NCBI GenBank assembly: GCA_028386065.3
Contig: JAKUCV010003344.1
Span: 124,001 to 188,000, forward strand
Source: Turnera subulata
Taxonomy: Eukaryota > Streptophyta > Magnoliopsida > Malpighiales > Passifloraceae
Direction of reading: 5' to 3'
Length of the DNA stretch: 64,000 nucleotides
The position numbers and the translations under genes are program-made. Below are positions 13,401 to 24,456 of the stretch, piece after piece. Positions within the stretch are counted from its first letter, which is position 1; every line of letters begins with the position of its first letter. The notes under the pieces are model-generated. The model searched no databases. It saw only the letters and a list, made by a program, of their open reading frames with translations, and had not been told where the DNA came from.

Positions 13401-13542
13401 TTATACGCTTAAGACGCCGAGTTGTCTGCTTACACTCCATAATAAAGATTATGGAGGGGCGATGTTGCTGGTTGTGCTAAAAAAGAGAACTAACTGTCAG
13501 GGGTTGCCCAATCCCTTGACAGTTCCACACGAGTAGATTCAT
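10419..13542 (-). pseudogene. LINE ORF2, 5' part: endonuclease, reverse transcriptase, zf-RVT
   Basis: ORF2 begins at ATG 13542 with the endonuclease start MNLLVWNCQGIG. Further endonuclease motifs are GDFNSI (near 13130) and GSDHRPL (near 12870). The reverse transcriptase follows: APGPDG (near 12190), RPIGLCN (near 12000), GLRQGDPLSPYL (near 11840) and YADDKLMFG (near 11710). The zf-RVT module is near 11000-11250 (KTHWLRWEIMCKPKEQGGLGF). Stops and frameshifts separate the modules. At about 11900 the frame passes directly from AAFVP to NGEP. Plant L1 RTs usually have about 80 residues there, including the first catalytic aspartate, so this looks like an in-frame deletion that kills the enzyme. 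Confidence 0.85.
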
Positions 13543-14088
13543 TGGCGGCTCCGTGGCTGTGACTCAGCCACGCTAGCCTTAGTTTCATTAGCCATCACGA
13601 CAGAAATTTTCTCATCTCCATTATTCATCATGTCCCCCAAAACTACGTTATCGTCACAAGCAGCCAGGGCTATGACAGGGGCAGATACCATACTATCATT
13701 ACTGAGGACTTGAGTGTCACCTGTTGGGTTAGAAGCTGGTGAGGCCCGGGCCCTCGCCTTCCATCTCCTTTGGATGAGTGGGGACTAGTCCAGTGAGAGT
13801 GCTAGGGCCTGTTGCAGTTGGCCCAAGTCCACCTGGGTTATATGGGTTGGCCCACATTGCGGGTTTCAAGGCTCACCCCTGGGTGAGGGGTATCTTTTCT
13901 TAACCGTTTCAGCATTGGCCTACATTCATCAGGAACCTTCCTTTTTCTGGGTGTTTGAAAAACCTCACCTAGGACCCATATGTTGTCACGGGTTCTGCCA
14001 GTTTGGCCAGTGCGGAGGGTACACTGCTCAAGACAGGATCTGTCTGGTCACCAATCACATGTTCCTGAGGCATCACATGGTTCTGAGG

Positions 14089-15024
14089 CTACAAGGTATC
14101 CGACCCCCCAACGCCCGTATGGGCATTCCCCAGGTTGGATGCTTTTTTGTGTGGGACCCAGATAAGATTTGACTTGCTGGGCACATGATTCAAATCCTTG
14201 TTCTTGGCATTGACGACACTAGTAGAAGATTCCGGCTTATCACCGACCGAAGCCTGATCATGCAAGTACAACCGATTAGTAGGGATAACCCCCTTCAGCC
14301 AAGGGCCAAACCCTTTTTCAGGGATATCATATGATGGATTCTTCTCATCCTCGCCCTTATACCAACACTTTAGGATAGAATGACCAAGCCGGCCACAAAA
14401 GTAGCAGAATTCAGGGAGGTCTTCGTATTTAAAGCAGATCCATGGTTTCCATTTATCAAAGACAACATTTGTGAAACCAGTTACAAGGGGTTTATCAACC
14501 CAGAATTCAACTTTGACTCTCATGTATCTTGGTGACCCATAAATACTATCCTTAGTAACCTCATAGTCAAGCAAACCCGCAAAGAGACTACCAACCTTTG
14601 CAGCATTACTAGCTTTAAGTTGATTAAGAGGAAGCCCATTTACCTGTATCCATATGCAAGATTTTCTGAGGTCTATCTGCTCACTCGTAAGATATGGGGG
14701 CCAATATTTGACCATAAGATGAGCGTTTGTAAAGGACCATGGGACGCTGGATAGCACCCACTGCAAGTCTGACTCCAGCTCAAAAGTAAAGAAGAATAGA
14801 TTGAAACCCTTTTGGTGGATCTTCAGCTTCCCTTTACACTGCCAAAGCTTTTTCATGTGAATCTGCATGAAGGTAAGGCTATAGCTACGAGCAAACACCA
14901 TTCTGCCCAGTAAAACCGTTTTGGAGAGACAAAGGCCTAAGGCACAATTTGAATCTGGATCCCCACCCTCCTCTCCATCCGTGACATGATCGGTATCCAA
15001 AACTAAGGAGAGCTGGTCAGCCAT
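14089..15024 (-). pseudogene. LINE ORF1: DUF4283-like RNA-binding protein with zinc knuckle
   Basis: This is the first ORF of the LINE, expected to bind the element's RNA. The start chosen is the Met at 15024 (MADQLSL...), since an upstream in-frame Met at 15087 would add a hydrophobic stretch atypical of the family. The N-terminal half has the DUF4283 look (a W-V-L-S-S-V-P-W-S-F segment followed by a hydrophobic strand and 'SCIWIQVNGLP'). A CCHC knuckle CYFCGRLGHSILKC follows near residue 210. The reading frame is open for about 310 codons, so this is the best-preserved part of the LINE. It is labelled a pseudogene because the partner ORF2 is broken. A chance host origin is unlikely given the position directly upstream of ORF2. 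Confidence 0.75.
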
Positions 15025-15300
15025 ATCACAAAGGTGCAGGTAGGAGAAAGGCACACCCAAACAAACCATGTAAAGACACAAGAACACAGTCCAAGAGTAA
15101 GTGAAGAAAGAAAATCAAACCATCCACCGACCCTCCAACTCCGAATCACCGTCCTCGAAAGGGGGTGCGAGAGAAACAAGGGTCCTTTAGGATTAGGTTA
15201 CAGTTCTTCCTTTCTTAATGTCAATGGATTCGGTGTTGCAAAAGACAGTGGAGAAGAACAAGTGGTTTGTTGGGAGAAAATGTACGGCCATACCTGATGC

Positions 15301-16144
15301 ATTCTTCTTCCTTTTTCAGAATGGACTAGGAGAATCACTCTATAGGACTGTACCATGTAAGAAAAGAATTCAATCATGACATGGACTTTAAGATAGAATC
15401 TTTTGTTTTATTGATATAAATACCTCTAGTTATAGTATTTTTAGTTATAGTATTTTATAGTACATAATTACTACAATTTACAATGAGAGCGCACCACCGG
15501 CAGTGATTGTTAATCAAGAAAGGCATAGATGTTGGCAGTGATTGTTCAGGATAGGATAGGTATACTTTTTAATACCAAGCATAGACAATAATCTCAACAA
15601 ATAAAAGTTGTTCTTTTTTGTTTCGTGTTTTTTTTTTAACTTTTTCACAAATAGGGAGGATAAAAAGCATTCTTGTAATTTTTGAGAAGTAGCATTCTTG
15701 TAATTGATATCCTAAACAAATATAATCTAGAATGTAATCTAGAGTTTATAGTAAAATATCATCCGAGCGATATGTAGATTTGCATAATTGATTGGGGTGG
15801 TAAAGAAATCAATGAATCAATTTAAAGAATACGCGTAAGATCGGGCTCTGCTCTCTCATCTTAAAGAATTTTGGATTTGTTATGATGTTATTTTACATTC
15901 CAAAATATATTTTAAATAATTCAAATTTTTGTATATGCTTATGGAATCCGGATGGGAAAAAAGATTACTGAGGCAGAAAGATCCAGATATTGGGCAGACA
16001 TTCCAAAACAGAGAATGATGGTAAAGAAAAGGGATCTTATAGAAAATAAAAATAAGATATTTATATTTATGAGGAGAATAAAATTAAAAAATCTGCAGGA
16101 TAGTGTAGTGTGTGTGCGCGTGTGACAGGATGAACCAATTTCTC
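15301..16144. other. Intergenic AT-rich sequence
   Basis: About 840 bases between the LINE 5' region and the small retroposon. I see poly(T)/poly(A) tracts (15608-15640) and no gene-like ORF, tRNA or clear repeat. Confidence 0.5.
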
Positions 16145-16160
16145 GAGCTGGCTTTTTCTT

Positions 16161-16716
16161 TTTTTTTTTTTTGATAAAAGGCGGGTAGACCCGTTCAATT
16201 AAAACCGGAAATAGTATATAGAGATACAACAAAATTTGACGCAAGTCAAGTGTAAAAGTTCCAAGGCTATTACAGAAAAGGAAAAGAGAAATCTTCCAAC
16301 ATGAGGATTAAAACTAAGGCTTGTAACAATACCAAAGGAAAACAAATCCAAATGAATAAAGGCGTATTGAAACATAACAAGCCTTAAACTACCTCTCACC
16401 AGAGAGAGAAAGAACTGCAGATCCTGCAATAGAGAGATTCGACACCGACGTGATAATAAAGATTGTTGTAGCTTCTATGATTTATCATGAGGAGCACTCC
16501 TGAAAAACTATACAGAAACATAAACAGGTTGCTTAAAAACAATAGAGATCTACCACTTTATTATAGAGCAGAGAAAAAATAAGAAAAAAAAGGCTTATGA
16601 GGTTTGTCGCCGGGTAGATCCCGAACGGCAGCCACTAACCTGAGTAGAAGAAAGTTTTCGGGCGAGAGCAAACAGTGGAAGCGGTGGAAGAAAAAGAAAA
16701 ATATGTAATTTGCTTG
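16161..16716 (-). mobile_element. Short non-LTR retroposon with 16-bp target duplication
   Basis: The 16-mer GAGCTGGCTTTTTCTT occurs at 16145-16160 and again, identically, at 16717-16732. Between the copies lie 556 bp that begin on the plus strand with 12 T (16161-16172), that is, a poly(A) tail on the minus strand. This is the hallmark of target-primed reverse transcription. The bases next to the tail (GATAAAAGGCGGGTAGACCC) resemble plant L1 3' ends, so it may be a 5'-truncated LINE or a SINE using L1 machinery. No ORF is convincing. It lies about 600 bp upstream of the JASON-like start codon. Confidence 0.8.
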
Positions 16717-16732
16717 GAGCTGGCTTTTTCTT

Positions 16733-17327
16733 GAAAGGAACGCAGATTTTATCTAAAAAAGGAAAGAAGAGCTTTACATAGCCACGTGTGGGGAGGAAAG
16801 AGCGAGTGTCCAAACGAGGCGAGTGGAAACAGGGTGAAATTTGAATTTAATATAATAAATTAATTTTAAAAAGGCAGGAGAAAAGGAAAGGAAGGAATGT
16901 CCTTTGACTCCCCCCCCTTCTCCCTCTCGTCTCCCTCCCAATCCCCCCAACTCTTTAAAAAAAAAAGAAAAAAGAATACATTACCATCACCACCTGGTTT
17001 GTTTGGTTAAGTGAAGGAAGGAATTCAAATTTCAAAAAAGCGACCTAGCAACCCTTCACTTCACACTTCACTCATCTCTCTCTACACTCTCATAGCACAC
17101 ACCAACTACACTGTCCCTTCTTCCCCTACTCACATTCTCTCTCCACTCATTTCTCGACCATAACCTCCCCTCCTCCTTCTCAAGTGTTTTGTTTTTTTTC
17201 TTCTTTTTTTTTTTGGCAGTAGAAGAAAGACATTTTATTAGATGATATGAGTAGGTGGCTGAAGCGGGAGATCACGGCGATTTGCATTACGGTGGTGCGC
17301 TGTCTTGACACATCCGTCTCCAGAGCC
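16733..17327 (+). promoter_or_regulatory. Promoter and 5' leader region of the JASON-like gene
   Basis: The stretch has no other gene. It contains a CT-rich leader-like tract (17040-17200: repeated CACTTCAC and CTCTCT words) typical of plant 5' UTRs, then a T-rich run at 17185-17214. No clear TATA box is visible. An in-frame upstream ATG occurs at 17247. The exact transcription start cannot be told from sequence alone. Confidence 0.35.
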
Positions 17328-20220
17328 ATGGGCTGCTTCTTCGACTGCTTCCGCGTCCGACCAGATCGCTCCTCCCGCTCCAAACCTCCTCCTCCTCTTT
17401 CTCCTTCTCCTCCGCCCCCGCCCTCAATTGTACGCCCTCACTGTATCTCTCTTTTTTTGTACACTACAAACAAACGGTTTCTGTTCTTCTACTCTGCTCC
17501 TTTTATTCAATGATCAGTTACGCTCTCGCTTCATTTTTTAATGCTTTTTTATGCTTTGGTTTTGTGAATGGAAGAAGAAGAGTGAGGAACCTAAGGAATC
17601 AAGGAATCGTTTGTCATCTCTATTCCTATCGGAAGGTAAATTCGGCGCCCCCAGGTTCCTTCTACTGTTGGCCGTTTTCCTGTTGTGTTCGCGACTTTTC
17701 AACTTTGCGTCTCCGTTTCTCTTCCTTTGTTGTTTCCTTTCCAGAAAATGAGAATGAGAAAAATCAAGGTCGCTATGATAATGACCGAGTCGATTTTGGC
17801 TTGGGATCTCCACACAGCATCAAGGAACTCAGAGATGAGGTCTGCTTACTTTCACCTCTCTGTTCTTTTTCTTTTTCTTTTTTTTTTCTCTGTCATTCCT
17901 TGGTTTGGGGATTTGGAGCATGAGGAACCTGATGTCCTGGTACTGCTTAGCTGCTGCGTATTTTTAGATCGCAATGTTCAATGATTCTAGACTGGACTGA
18001 AGGATCGGGAATGTGATTCTCCTAGGGTGTATATTAAGGTGTTATCTTATTGTCAAGGGCCAAGTTTGAGCTGAGATGGAATGCAATATTCACATTTCTC
18101 AGAGCATTTTGTTGTTTGCTTGTTTGGATTTAGTGCTTTTTTTTTTCTTCTTTCTGTTCCAGGCTAAATTCCTTAAAGCTTGTGGTACTCTTCCCCGGAC
18201 ACCTATTGAAATTCGAAAAGTTTCTGAGAAGTTCAAAGATTCGGAGCCTTCTGATTCGGAGTACCACTCCTGGCTGCCCAACACAAACGTTGAAAAACTT
18301 GATTTCCAATTCGAGAAAGAGATTGATCAAACCCCTAGGTTTGGAAGGGTTTCGGTCTCTTCAGATGATCTTACACCTAGCAGGTGGTTTAACTTCTAGT
18401 CTCAGTTATATGTGTTTTCCTGGATTGCTTGTTGGACCTCATGGTTGATCCACAAAAATTTCATGGCTGCCTCAAACTATGTTTGTGATGCCATTTCTCT
18501 CTTTTGCAGCTGCATATCCAACGTACAAAGCATTAGAATTAACTCAGTCAGCTCCAATCGAGATGGTGAGGCTGCATTCAAGTTTCAGGCTGATGAGACT
18601 GATAAGTTTACAACTTCGGTTTGGCCTTGCCTTTCAGCTGCGGATTTTCAGGGGCGGAACAAATCGGTTCGCTTTGAATGTGATTTTGATACAGCTTCCT
18701 CGAAAGGGTCATCGTCTGCAAATTCTTACCAAGTTCCAAGAATATCTGAATCTCCAGGAGATCTAAGTGCCTCAAAGCCTTCACCTAAACCTACTCCACT
18801 GAAGCTTTCTGATGAGATGCAAACACCTGGAACCGTTTTCCCCGCGAATTTCGAAATCATGGCAAATCGGAAGACTAGGATCAGGTCCCAATACGTGTAT
18901 TCAGTCTCAAACCCCGTCGAGAATGCTACACAGTGGAAGGAACTGCAAGAAGGTAATTCCAGTCAACTTTCAGGTGAGCTACAAGAATTCTCTACACAGT
19001 CTGAAAATGCAACTCCCAAGCCAGAAGTGGGAGAAAAAGGGACTTCCTGTGAGAAAGATTCAAATTTGGAGGGAAGCTTGTCTGCCTGGCTCAAGCCACC
19101 ATCGTCTGCTCATGATGGCAATAATCTGAATCCAGGGAACATTTCCACAGGAAAGCCACCTTTTGGTAGGACTCCTGGAGATAGGCCTATCATTGGAACA
19201 GTAGCTGCTCATTGGAACGAGAACGACTTATCTCATATTTCACCAAAGTGGTGGGATGGGAATGGAATCCCAAACTCAACTAACAAGTACAAGGAGGTAT
19301 GATAGAACAAAAAGTATACATGTTTTTTCATCATGCATTACAGGTTGCGTTGGCTGATGCTTCTGTTTTCAGGACCAGAAGGTAAGTTGGCATGCCACTC
19401 CATTTGAGGAGAGGTTAGAGAAGGCACTGTCTGACGAGACTATAGTCTCTCAAAGGTATGCATTGCTTGTTTCTTTTCACTTTTCAGATAGATTCATTGC
19501 CAACTCCTTTTAGCATGGCTGAACTGGCATAGCATGCAAAATGAGTGTCCAAATAGTTTGCCAGCAGATCCACCACTTTCAATGTGTGCTGAAATAATTT
19601 TTGAATCGGCGTCAAATTTGTTATGTGCTATCAATAACTTTTCCAGTTAGCTGCAGGATTTTCGGTTTGTTCATGCACCTGAAGCTCAATTTCTTTTGGT
19701 AGATGCTCTTGATAAGCTAAGCGTCAAAGTGTTTTATGATATTCTTGCATTGTTTAGTTTCTCTTTTGGAGCTGCAGCTGATTCTCTGTGGCTGCAGACT
19801 GTGTTTACTGCGTTCTTGGTCATTAATTATCTTAATAGAGCGACTTAGCCTGTCTAAAAGAAGGGGAAGAACAAGAAGTTCATTATTTAGAAGCATAAAG
19901 TTTCAATGCTTATCAATTGGGGTTGTATTAGAGTTTGAGCATAGGAAGTTGAAGTCCAGCGATTCTGGAGCATATAGAATCCTATAATGGTCACTGACAG
20001 CTGAGCTCGAATTACCTACCTGTTAATAATTTTTTTCAGTTGTAAAACTTCTATGCTCTGTATCTCTGATGGTGTACAATCTTTTTGACTGTTTGGTTAT
20101 CTAATTTCCAGGAAGCAGATAAACAGTGGACCTATAGATTTTGATGAATACGAGGAGAGTGATACTGCAGTTTCCCAGCTGCAGCCTTCAATGCATTCCA
20201 AATCTGTGGTCTCATTCTAA
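17328..20220 (+). CDS. JASON-like protein (7 exons)
   Basis: Predicted exons: 17328-17429, 17575-17635, 17745-17839, 18163-18383, 18510-19296, 19373-19455 and 20112-20220. All introns are GT-AG and all phases agree, giving 485 residues. The protein starts MGCFFDCFRVR and contains SRNRLSSLFLSE, KACGTLPRTPIEIRK, KWWDGNGIPNSTNKYKE and SWHATPFEERLEKALS, the conserved blocks of the plant JASON family. In Arabidopsis JASON keeps the two meiosis-II spindles apart in pollen mother cells, so loss gives unreduced pollen; whether this copy does that is inference. Met-Gly-Cys could allow N-terminal lipidation. The middle is low-complexity and Ser/Pro-rich, and I see no catalytic motif. The exon 2 acceptor is least certain (AAG at 17572-17574; alternatives 3-6 bases on). 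Confidence 0.88.
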
Positions 20221-20978
20221 TGTGGCGTCATTGCATTTTTGAGTTTGTGCGGCAATGGAAGTTTCATCCGTGGAATCTGGGTGTTTCAAACCTGGATGGA
20301 CTATATCGGCATCAGGATCATGGTATTTGTGTTGAAATTATTGAACAGTCGTGCTGATCCAGGAGGTTAGTTTTGTTTTAATGCAGTTGTGGTGGCGCAT
20401 GTTGCGCTGCTCATGCTGTACACCACTATTGAAAGTTGTTGGTGATCAGATGATGATGCTAAAGCATTTGAACTTTTTTTCAAGTTAAAATTGCTCATAC
20501 TATTGTGCTGCTTGTGAATTTTATGATCAGGTTACTAATACCCTGATCATAGAGCTTGCTGAGACTTTTTAAGTTGTATCAAATATCACTGCGAATTCAG
20601 TGAGATTACAAGCATGTGTAAATATCAGCGATTATGTTATGGATTTTTTTTTGGGTTTTTGGGGATATTCAGTTGAAAATTTATCTTTGCTTTTTCTGAT
20701 GGTAAGAGGCCCTTGTGCGAGATATCCTTTTTCCATGTTGCCTAATCTATTTGGTTTGTAATGCCTTGCAATATTGTATCTTTAGGATGGATTTGGTATA
20801 AATGCATTTTTGTTTTATTCGAGAAACAATAACAACAACGAAGTAACTTTCTTTTTGCTAGAAATTATTTTGGTTTCTTTTAAAGAAATTGGTAGAGGTT
20901 ACTAGAAATTGTTTTCATGAATCTATCTCCATAATGCTATGACACATTCTATGGTGCTCCTATTCAGTAGTACTTAAA
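20221..20978. other. 3' UTR and intergenic sequence after the JASON-like gene
   Basis: No ORF of note. Arms TATGATCAGG (20522-20531) and CCTGATCATA (20542-20551) form a perfect 10-bp stem with a 10-base loop, about 300 bases past the stop, probably in the 3' UTR. T-rich tracts follow. The TIR element begins at about 20979. Confidence 0.5.
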
Positions 20979-22746
20979 AGGCTTAAATCCCAATTTCGCC
21001 CCTGTGTTTTGCCTATTGGTCAATTCAACCCCTGTGTTTTAACTTTGGCCGATTGAACACTCATATTTGTAAACTTTGGTCAATTAAGTATTTCTTTTTG
21101 CTAATTTTGGTCAATTTACCCCAATTTCAAATTGCAGTCAAAATTGACGAGTTTGACCGGGTGATATGGCTTTTAATAAACACGTGTGACAATATTTGCG
21201 CGACACCTGTCCAACCATACCATACCCAATAAAACCGGCCATTGGCCCAGGTCCAACCTATCAACCCGATTAAAGATAAAAGGAATTCAAACGTTGCTTT
21301 CACCCGCAACATTTAATACAAACCAGTCCCGCCATTTATTTTTCACTAACCTTCTTTATTTTATTACCTTGACCTCAATAAATGAAAAATAATTATTATA
21401 AAAAATGATAATAGTAATTATAAACCTGTATAAAAAATAAAATTAATATATATATGTATATACATATCTTTATTTTATTACCTGTACCTCAACAAATAAA
21501 AAAATAATTACTATAAAAAATGATAATAGTAGCTATAAACCTTTATAAAAAATAAAATTAATAAAATTTTTGAATAAAAATAGTGAATCATTAAAAAAAT
21601 AAAAATTGATTAACAAACACTTTTTAGAAAAATAAGTGAATATTATGAACCTAATACAACCCGATAAGTATAAAGAAATAATAGACAACTAACTAACTTA
21701 TAATAATAAATCAAGGAAATTAATGAAAAAAATAATAATATGAAGAGAAAAAACATTAAAACAAAAAATATAATAGTTAAAACAAAAATATTATAAGAAA
21801 TTAAAAATAATTAATAATTATATAAATAATAACTAATTTGGAAAATTTAAACATGCATCATTGAGCCCTACAATAAAAAAAAATTAACAATAGAGTAAAA
21901 AAATTTAAAGAATTAAATAGTAATAAACAAAAAATTATAAAATATAAAAAAGGTAATTTTAAAAATATATATGAGGAAAATGATTTTAAAAAATAATAAT
22001 ATGCAAAAAAATATTAAAAAAAATAGTATATAGGTCAAGAAAATAAAAAAATAATAATATGCAAAGAAAAAATATTAAAACAAGAAAATATAATAGTTAA
22101 ATAAATATAAAACTAATATTATGTAGAAAAAATATTAAAATAGAAAAATTAAATATAACTCTAGAAAATAAAATAAACTAATACTATGCAAAGAAAACTA
22201 AGATTTTTTATGCTATTAAAAAAAAGATCATGTCTCATTGACAAAGTAAAAAAAAAAAAGAGGAAAATTCTAATGCACAATCTTTTTCTCATAAACTTTT
22301 GCTTTATGACAAGAAATATATGAATTACCAAAGCATATAGTGAAATGGTTAATTCAATCATCAATACTCCAAGCATAATTAATGATGCACGCCAACAACT
22401 CCAAATCGAAAGATGAGGCAGACAAGAAAGCAACGTTTGAATTTTTTTTTTTAATCGGGTTGATAGGTTGGACCCGGGCCAATGGCTGATTTTATTGGGT
22501 ATGGTATGGTTGGACATATGTCGCGTAAACATTAGCACACGTGTTTATTAAAAGCCATGTCACCCTGTCAAACTAGTCAATTTTGACTGCAATTTGAAAT
22601 TGGGGTAAATTGATCGAAATTAGCAAAAAATGGTACTTAATTGACCAAAGTTTACAAATATGAGTGTTCAATCGGTCAAAATTAAAATACAGGGACTGAA
22701 TTGACCAATTAGACAAAACACAGGGGCCAAATTGGGTTTTAAGCCT
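20979..22746. mobile_element. Non-autonomous DNA transposon with about 320-bp terminal inverted repeats
   Basis: The sequence from 20979 (AGGCTTAAATCCCAATTT...) to about 21302 is repeated in inverse from 22746 back to about 22424, with many point differences. Both arms contain the words GGTCAATT, CACGTGT and AATCGGGTTGATAGGTTGGA or their complements. The middle (21360-22420) is extremely AT-rich and has no transposase ORF. This looks like a long-TIR MULE or foldback element. The edges allow only TTAAA as a flanking repeat (20974-20978, 22747-22751); no 9-bp duplication is visible, so superfamily and exact ends are unsure. Confidence 0.7.
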
Positions 22747-22751
22747 TTAAA

Positions 22752-23556
22752 ATGACAATGGAGCTGAGTTATAGGGATCGCCAAGAGCTTTTTTTTTTTT
22801 TTTTTTTTTCTATCTTTCTTTCTAAAAGAACATTGGCATGAGTTCCACTATCCTTTTGAGAAGAGAGGAGTAAGACCTCACATGCTGATGTGACATGTGG
22901 CACCGGCACCTGCGATGGTTGGAAATACTAAATTTAATGTAAACGGTTAATATAGGTACCGAAATTTAATAAAAATTAGTGTAAGGATTAAATCTAAAAG
23001 AAAATGGCGAGTACAAGGGCCAAACTTAATATTAATCCTGCTGCTGAAAAGTAAGGCGGCTCACAGTTCATTTTACTTTTCCGTGGGGACTTTATGAATC
23101 AAAACATTAACGTTTCAAATTTCGATCCTTCAACAAAAGAATACGGCACTTTAATTTTAGAGGTAAACTAAGACGGCTGACAAAATTCCACTGCCTATCA
23201 TCATCATCATCATCATCATACAAAGCACCATCAACATCTTGGTTAACTGACATGTGGCCATAAGCACCACTAATACTTTTAGATATTTAATTTGTGTACC
23301 AAAAATTCTACACCTGTTGGTGGACAATTTCTGTTAGTATAAAATTTGGAGTTGCTTTCTTAGCTCACCTCTTAATTATTCATCTCGCTCGCAACTGTGG
23401 TATGCAGGATTTGCCTGCAACGATCCAGCTCTCCTTATCACAGGTATGCAATATATATAGTACTACGTTTTTTAAAACAGTTGCTGCCTTGCTGGACATA
23501 TTTGTTAGAGTAATTAAGTGACAGGTGGTGTTAATTAACAACAGTAGTAATCTAGT
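22752..23556 (+). promoter_or_regulatory. Upstream region of the GSTF gene
   Basis: About 800 bases without another gene. It holds a poly(T) of about 20 (22790-22810), an (ATC)n run (23199-23219) and a TATATATA at 23450-23457, some 135 bases before the GST start codon, which is a plausible TATA box. Short ORFs here have no recognisable product. Confidence 0.35.
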
Positions 23557-23591
23557 GAAGAAGAAGAAGAAGAAGAAGAAGAAGAAGAAGA
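23557..23591 (+). repeat. (GAA)n microsatellite touching the GST start codon
   Basis: Nearly 12 GAA units run directly into ATG at 23592. The unit supplies an A at -3 and the gene supplies G at +4, a favourable plant start context. It lies in the predicted 5' UTR, so length changes would alter only the leader. Confidence 0.85.
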
Positions 23592-24456
23592 ATGGTGGTG
23601 AAGGTGTATGGCCCAGTCTATGCTTCTTCAAAGAGGGTACTCGTGTGCCTCTTGGAAAAGGGTATTGAATTCGAAACCGTTCCCGTTGATATTATCAAAG
23701 GAGACACCAAGAATCCAGACTTCCTCAATTTACAGGTTTTGGCTTTTGCACGCTCACTGACACTAGTCATTGTCTTATATGTTATTTAGGTTGTAGTAAC
23801 TTTCTACTTACTCCCTTAGCTATTATTAGTACTTATGATTCTCTTAAATATCCATTTCCAGCCTTTTGCATGTCTTCCTGTAATTCAAGACGGCGATTAC
23901 ACCCTTTATGGTAAGAGAGAACACAAAGAAAGCAAATAATGTTTTGGTCGGTGAATTAATCTTGCAAAACTACTTTAATTATAATCTTGTATCTGCTGCA
24001 GAATCGCGAGCCATTATTCGTTACTACGCGGAGAAATACAAGGATCAGGGTACTGATTTGCTGGGGAAGACAATAGAGGAGAGGGGTCTAGTGGAGCAGT
24101 GGCTGGAGGTGGAGGCACACAACTACCATCCCCATATTAACACCATGACGTATCACATCCTATTTGCCTCGCTGATGGGTTTTGAGGCAGACCAGAAGCT
24201 GATAGAAGAGAGCGAGGAGAAGCTTGCAAAGGTGCTGGACATCTATGAGGCCAGGCTCTCCAAATCCAAATACTTGGCAGGGGATTTCTTCAGCCTTGCA
24301 GACCTTAGCCATCTCCCCTTCACTCACTACCTGGTGGGTTCAATGAAGAAGGAGCATCTGATAAGGGACAGACAACATGTCAGTGCCTGGTGGGACGATA
24401 TTAGCAACAGACCCTCTTGGAAGAAGGTCTTAGCCACTTACAAAGCACCTGTTTAA
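23592..24456 (+). CDS. Phi-class glutathione S-transferase, GSTF9/GSTF10-like (3 exons)
   Basis: Exons 23592-23735, 23862-23910 and 24002-24456 join in phase to a 215-residue protein, the usual phi-GST size and three-exon structure. The enzyme conjugates glutathione to electrophiles or reduces peroxides in the cytosol. The N-terminal thioredoxin-like domain (about 1-80) has Y-G-P-V-Y-A-S-S-K-R-V-L with the likely catalytic Ser at 12-13, and E-S-R-A-I (about 65-69) for the gamma-glutamyl site. The helical C-terminal domain contains LLGKTIEERG, EQWLEVEA and YLAGDFFSLADL, which closely recall GSTF9/GSTF10. Oddity: the usual P-F-G-(K/Q)-x-P loop reads P-F-A-C-L-P (49-54), changing two glutathione-site residues. 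Candidate poly(A) signal AATAAA lies at 24727. Confidence 0.93.

Larger units (their letters stand above)
3722..15300 (-). mobile_element. L1-type LINE, inactive, split by a Gypsy insertion
   Basis: This is a plant L1-type non-LTR retrotransposon on the minus strand. Its 3' end is a poly(T) on the plus strand (3722-3732). It carries ORF1 (DUF4283-like plus zinc knuckle, start 15024) and ORF2 (endonuclease start 13542, reverse transcriptase, zf-RVT, then RNase H near 3786-4300). A Gypsy element occupies 4538-10413 between zf-RVT and RNase H; removing it leaves about 5.7 kb, close to full length for the family. The 5' edge is approximate, because I found no clear target duplication matching the bases left of the poly(T). 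ORF2 has stops, frameshifts and an RT deletion, so the copy is dead. Confidence 0.85.

Noticed and set aside
17185..17327. T-run plus following bases as a LINE 3' end inside the JASON-like leader
   Set aside because: The T-run and an ATTTTATTAG word resemble a poly(A)-ended retroposon in reverse, but no target duplication or related body was found.
20522..20551. Hairpin after the JASON-like gene as a bacterial-type terminator
   Set aside because: Plant Pol II genes do not use such terminators; it is noted only as a 3' UTR hairpin.
23294..23521. 75-codon ORF upstream of the GST gene
   Set aside because: It overlaps the probable promoter and TATA box, and has no conserved features or splice link to the GST.
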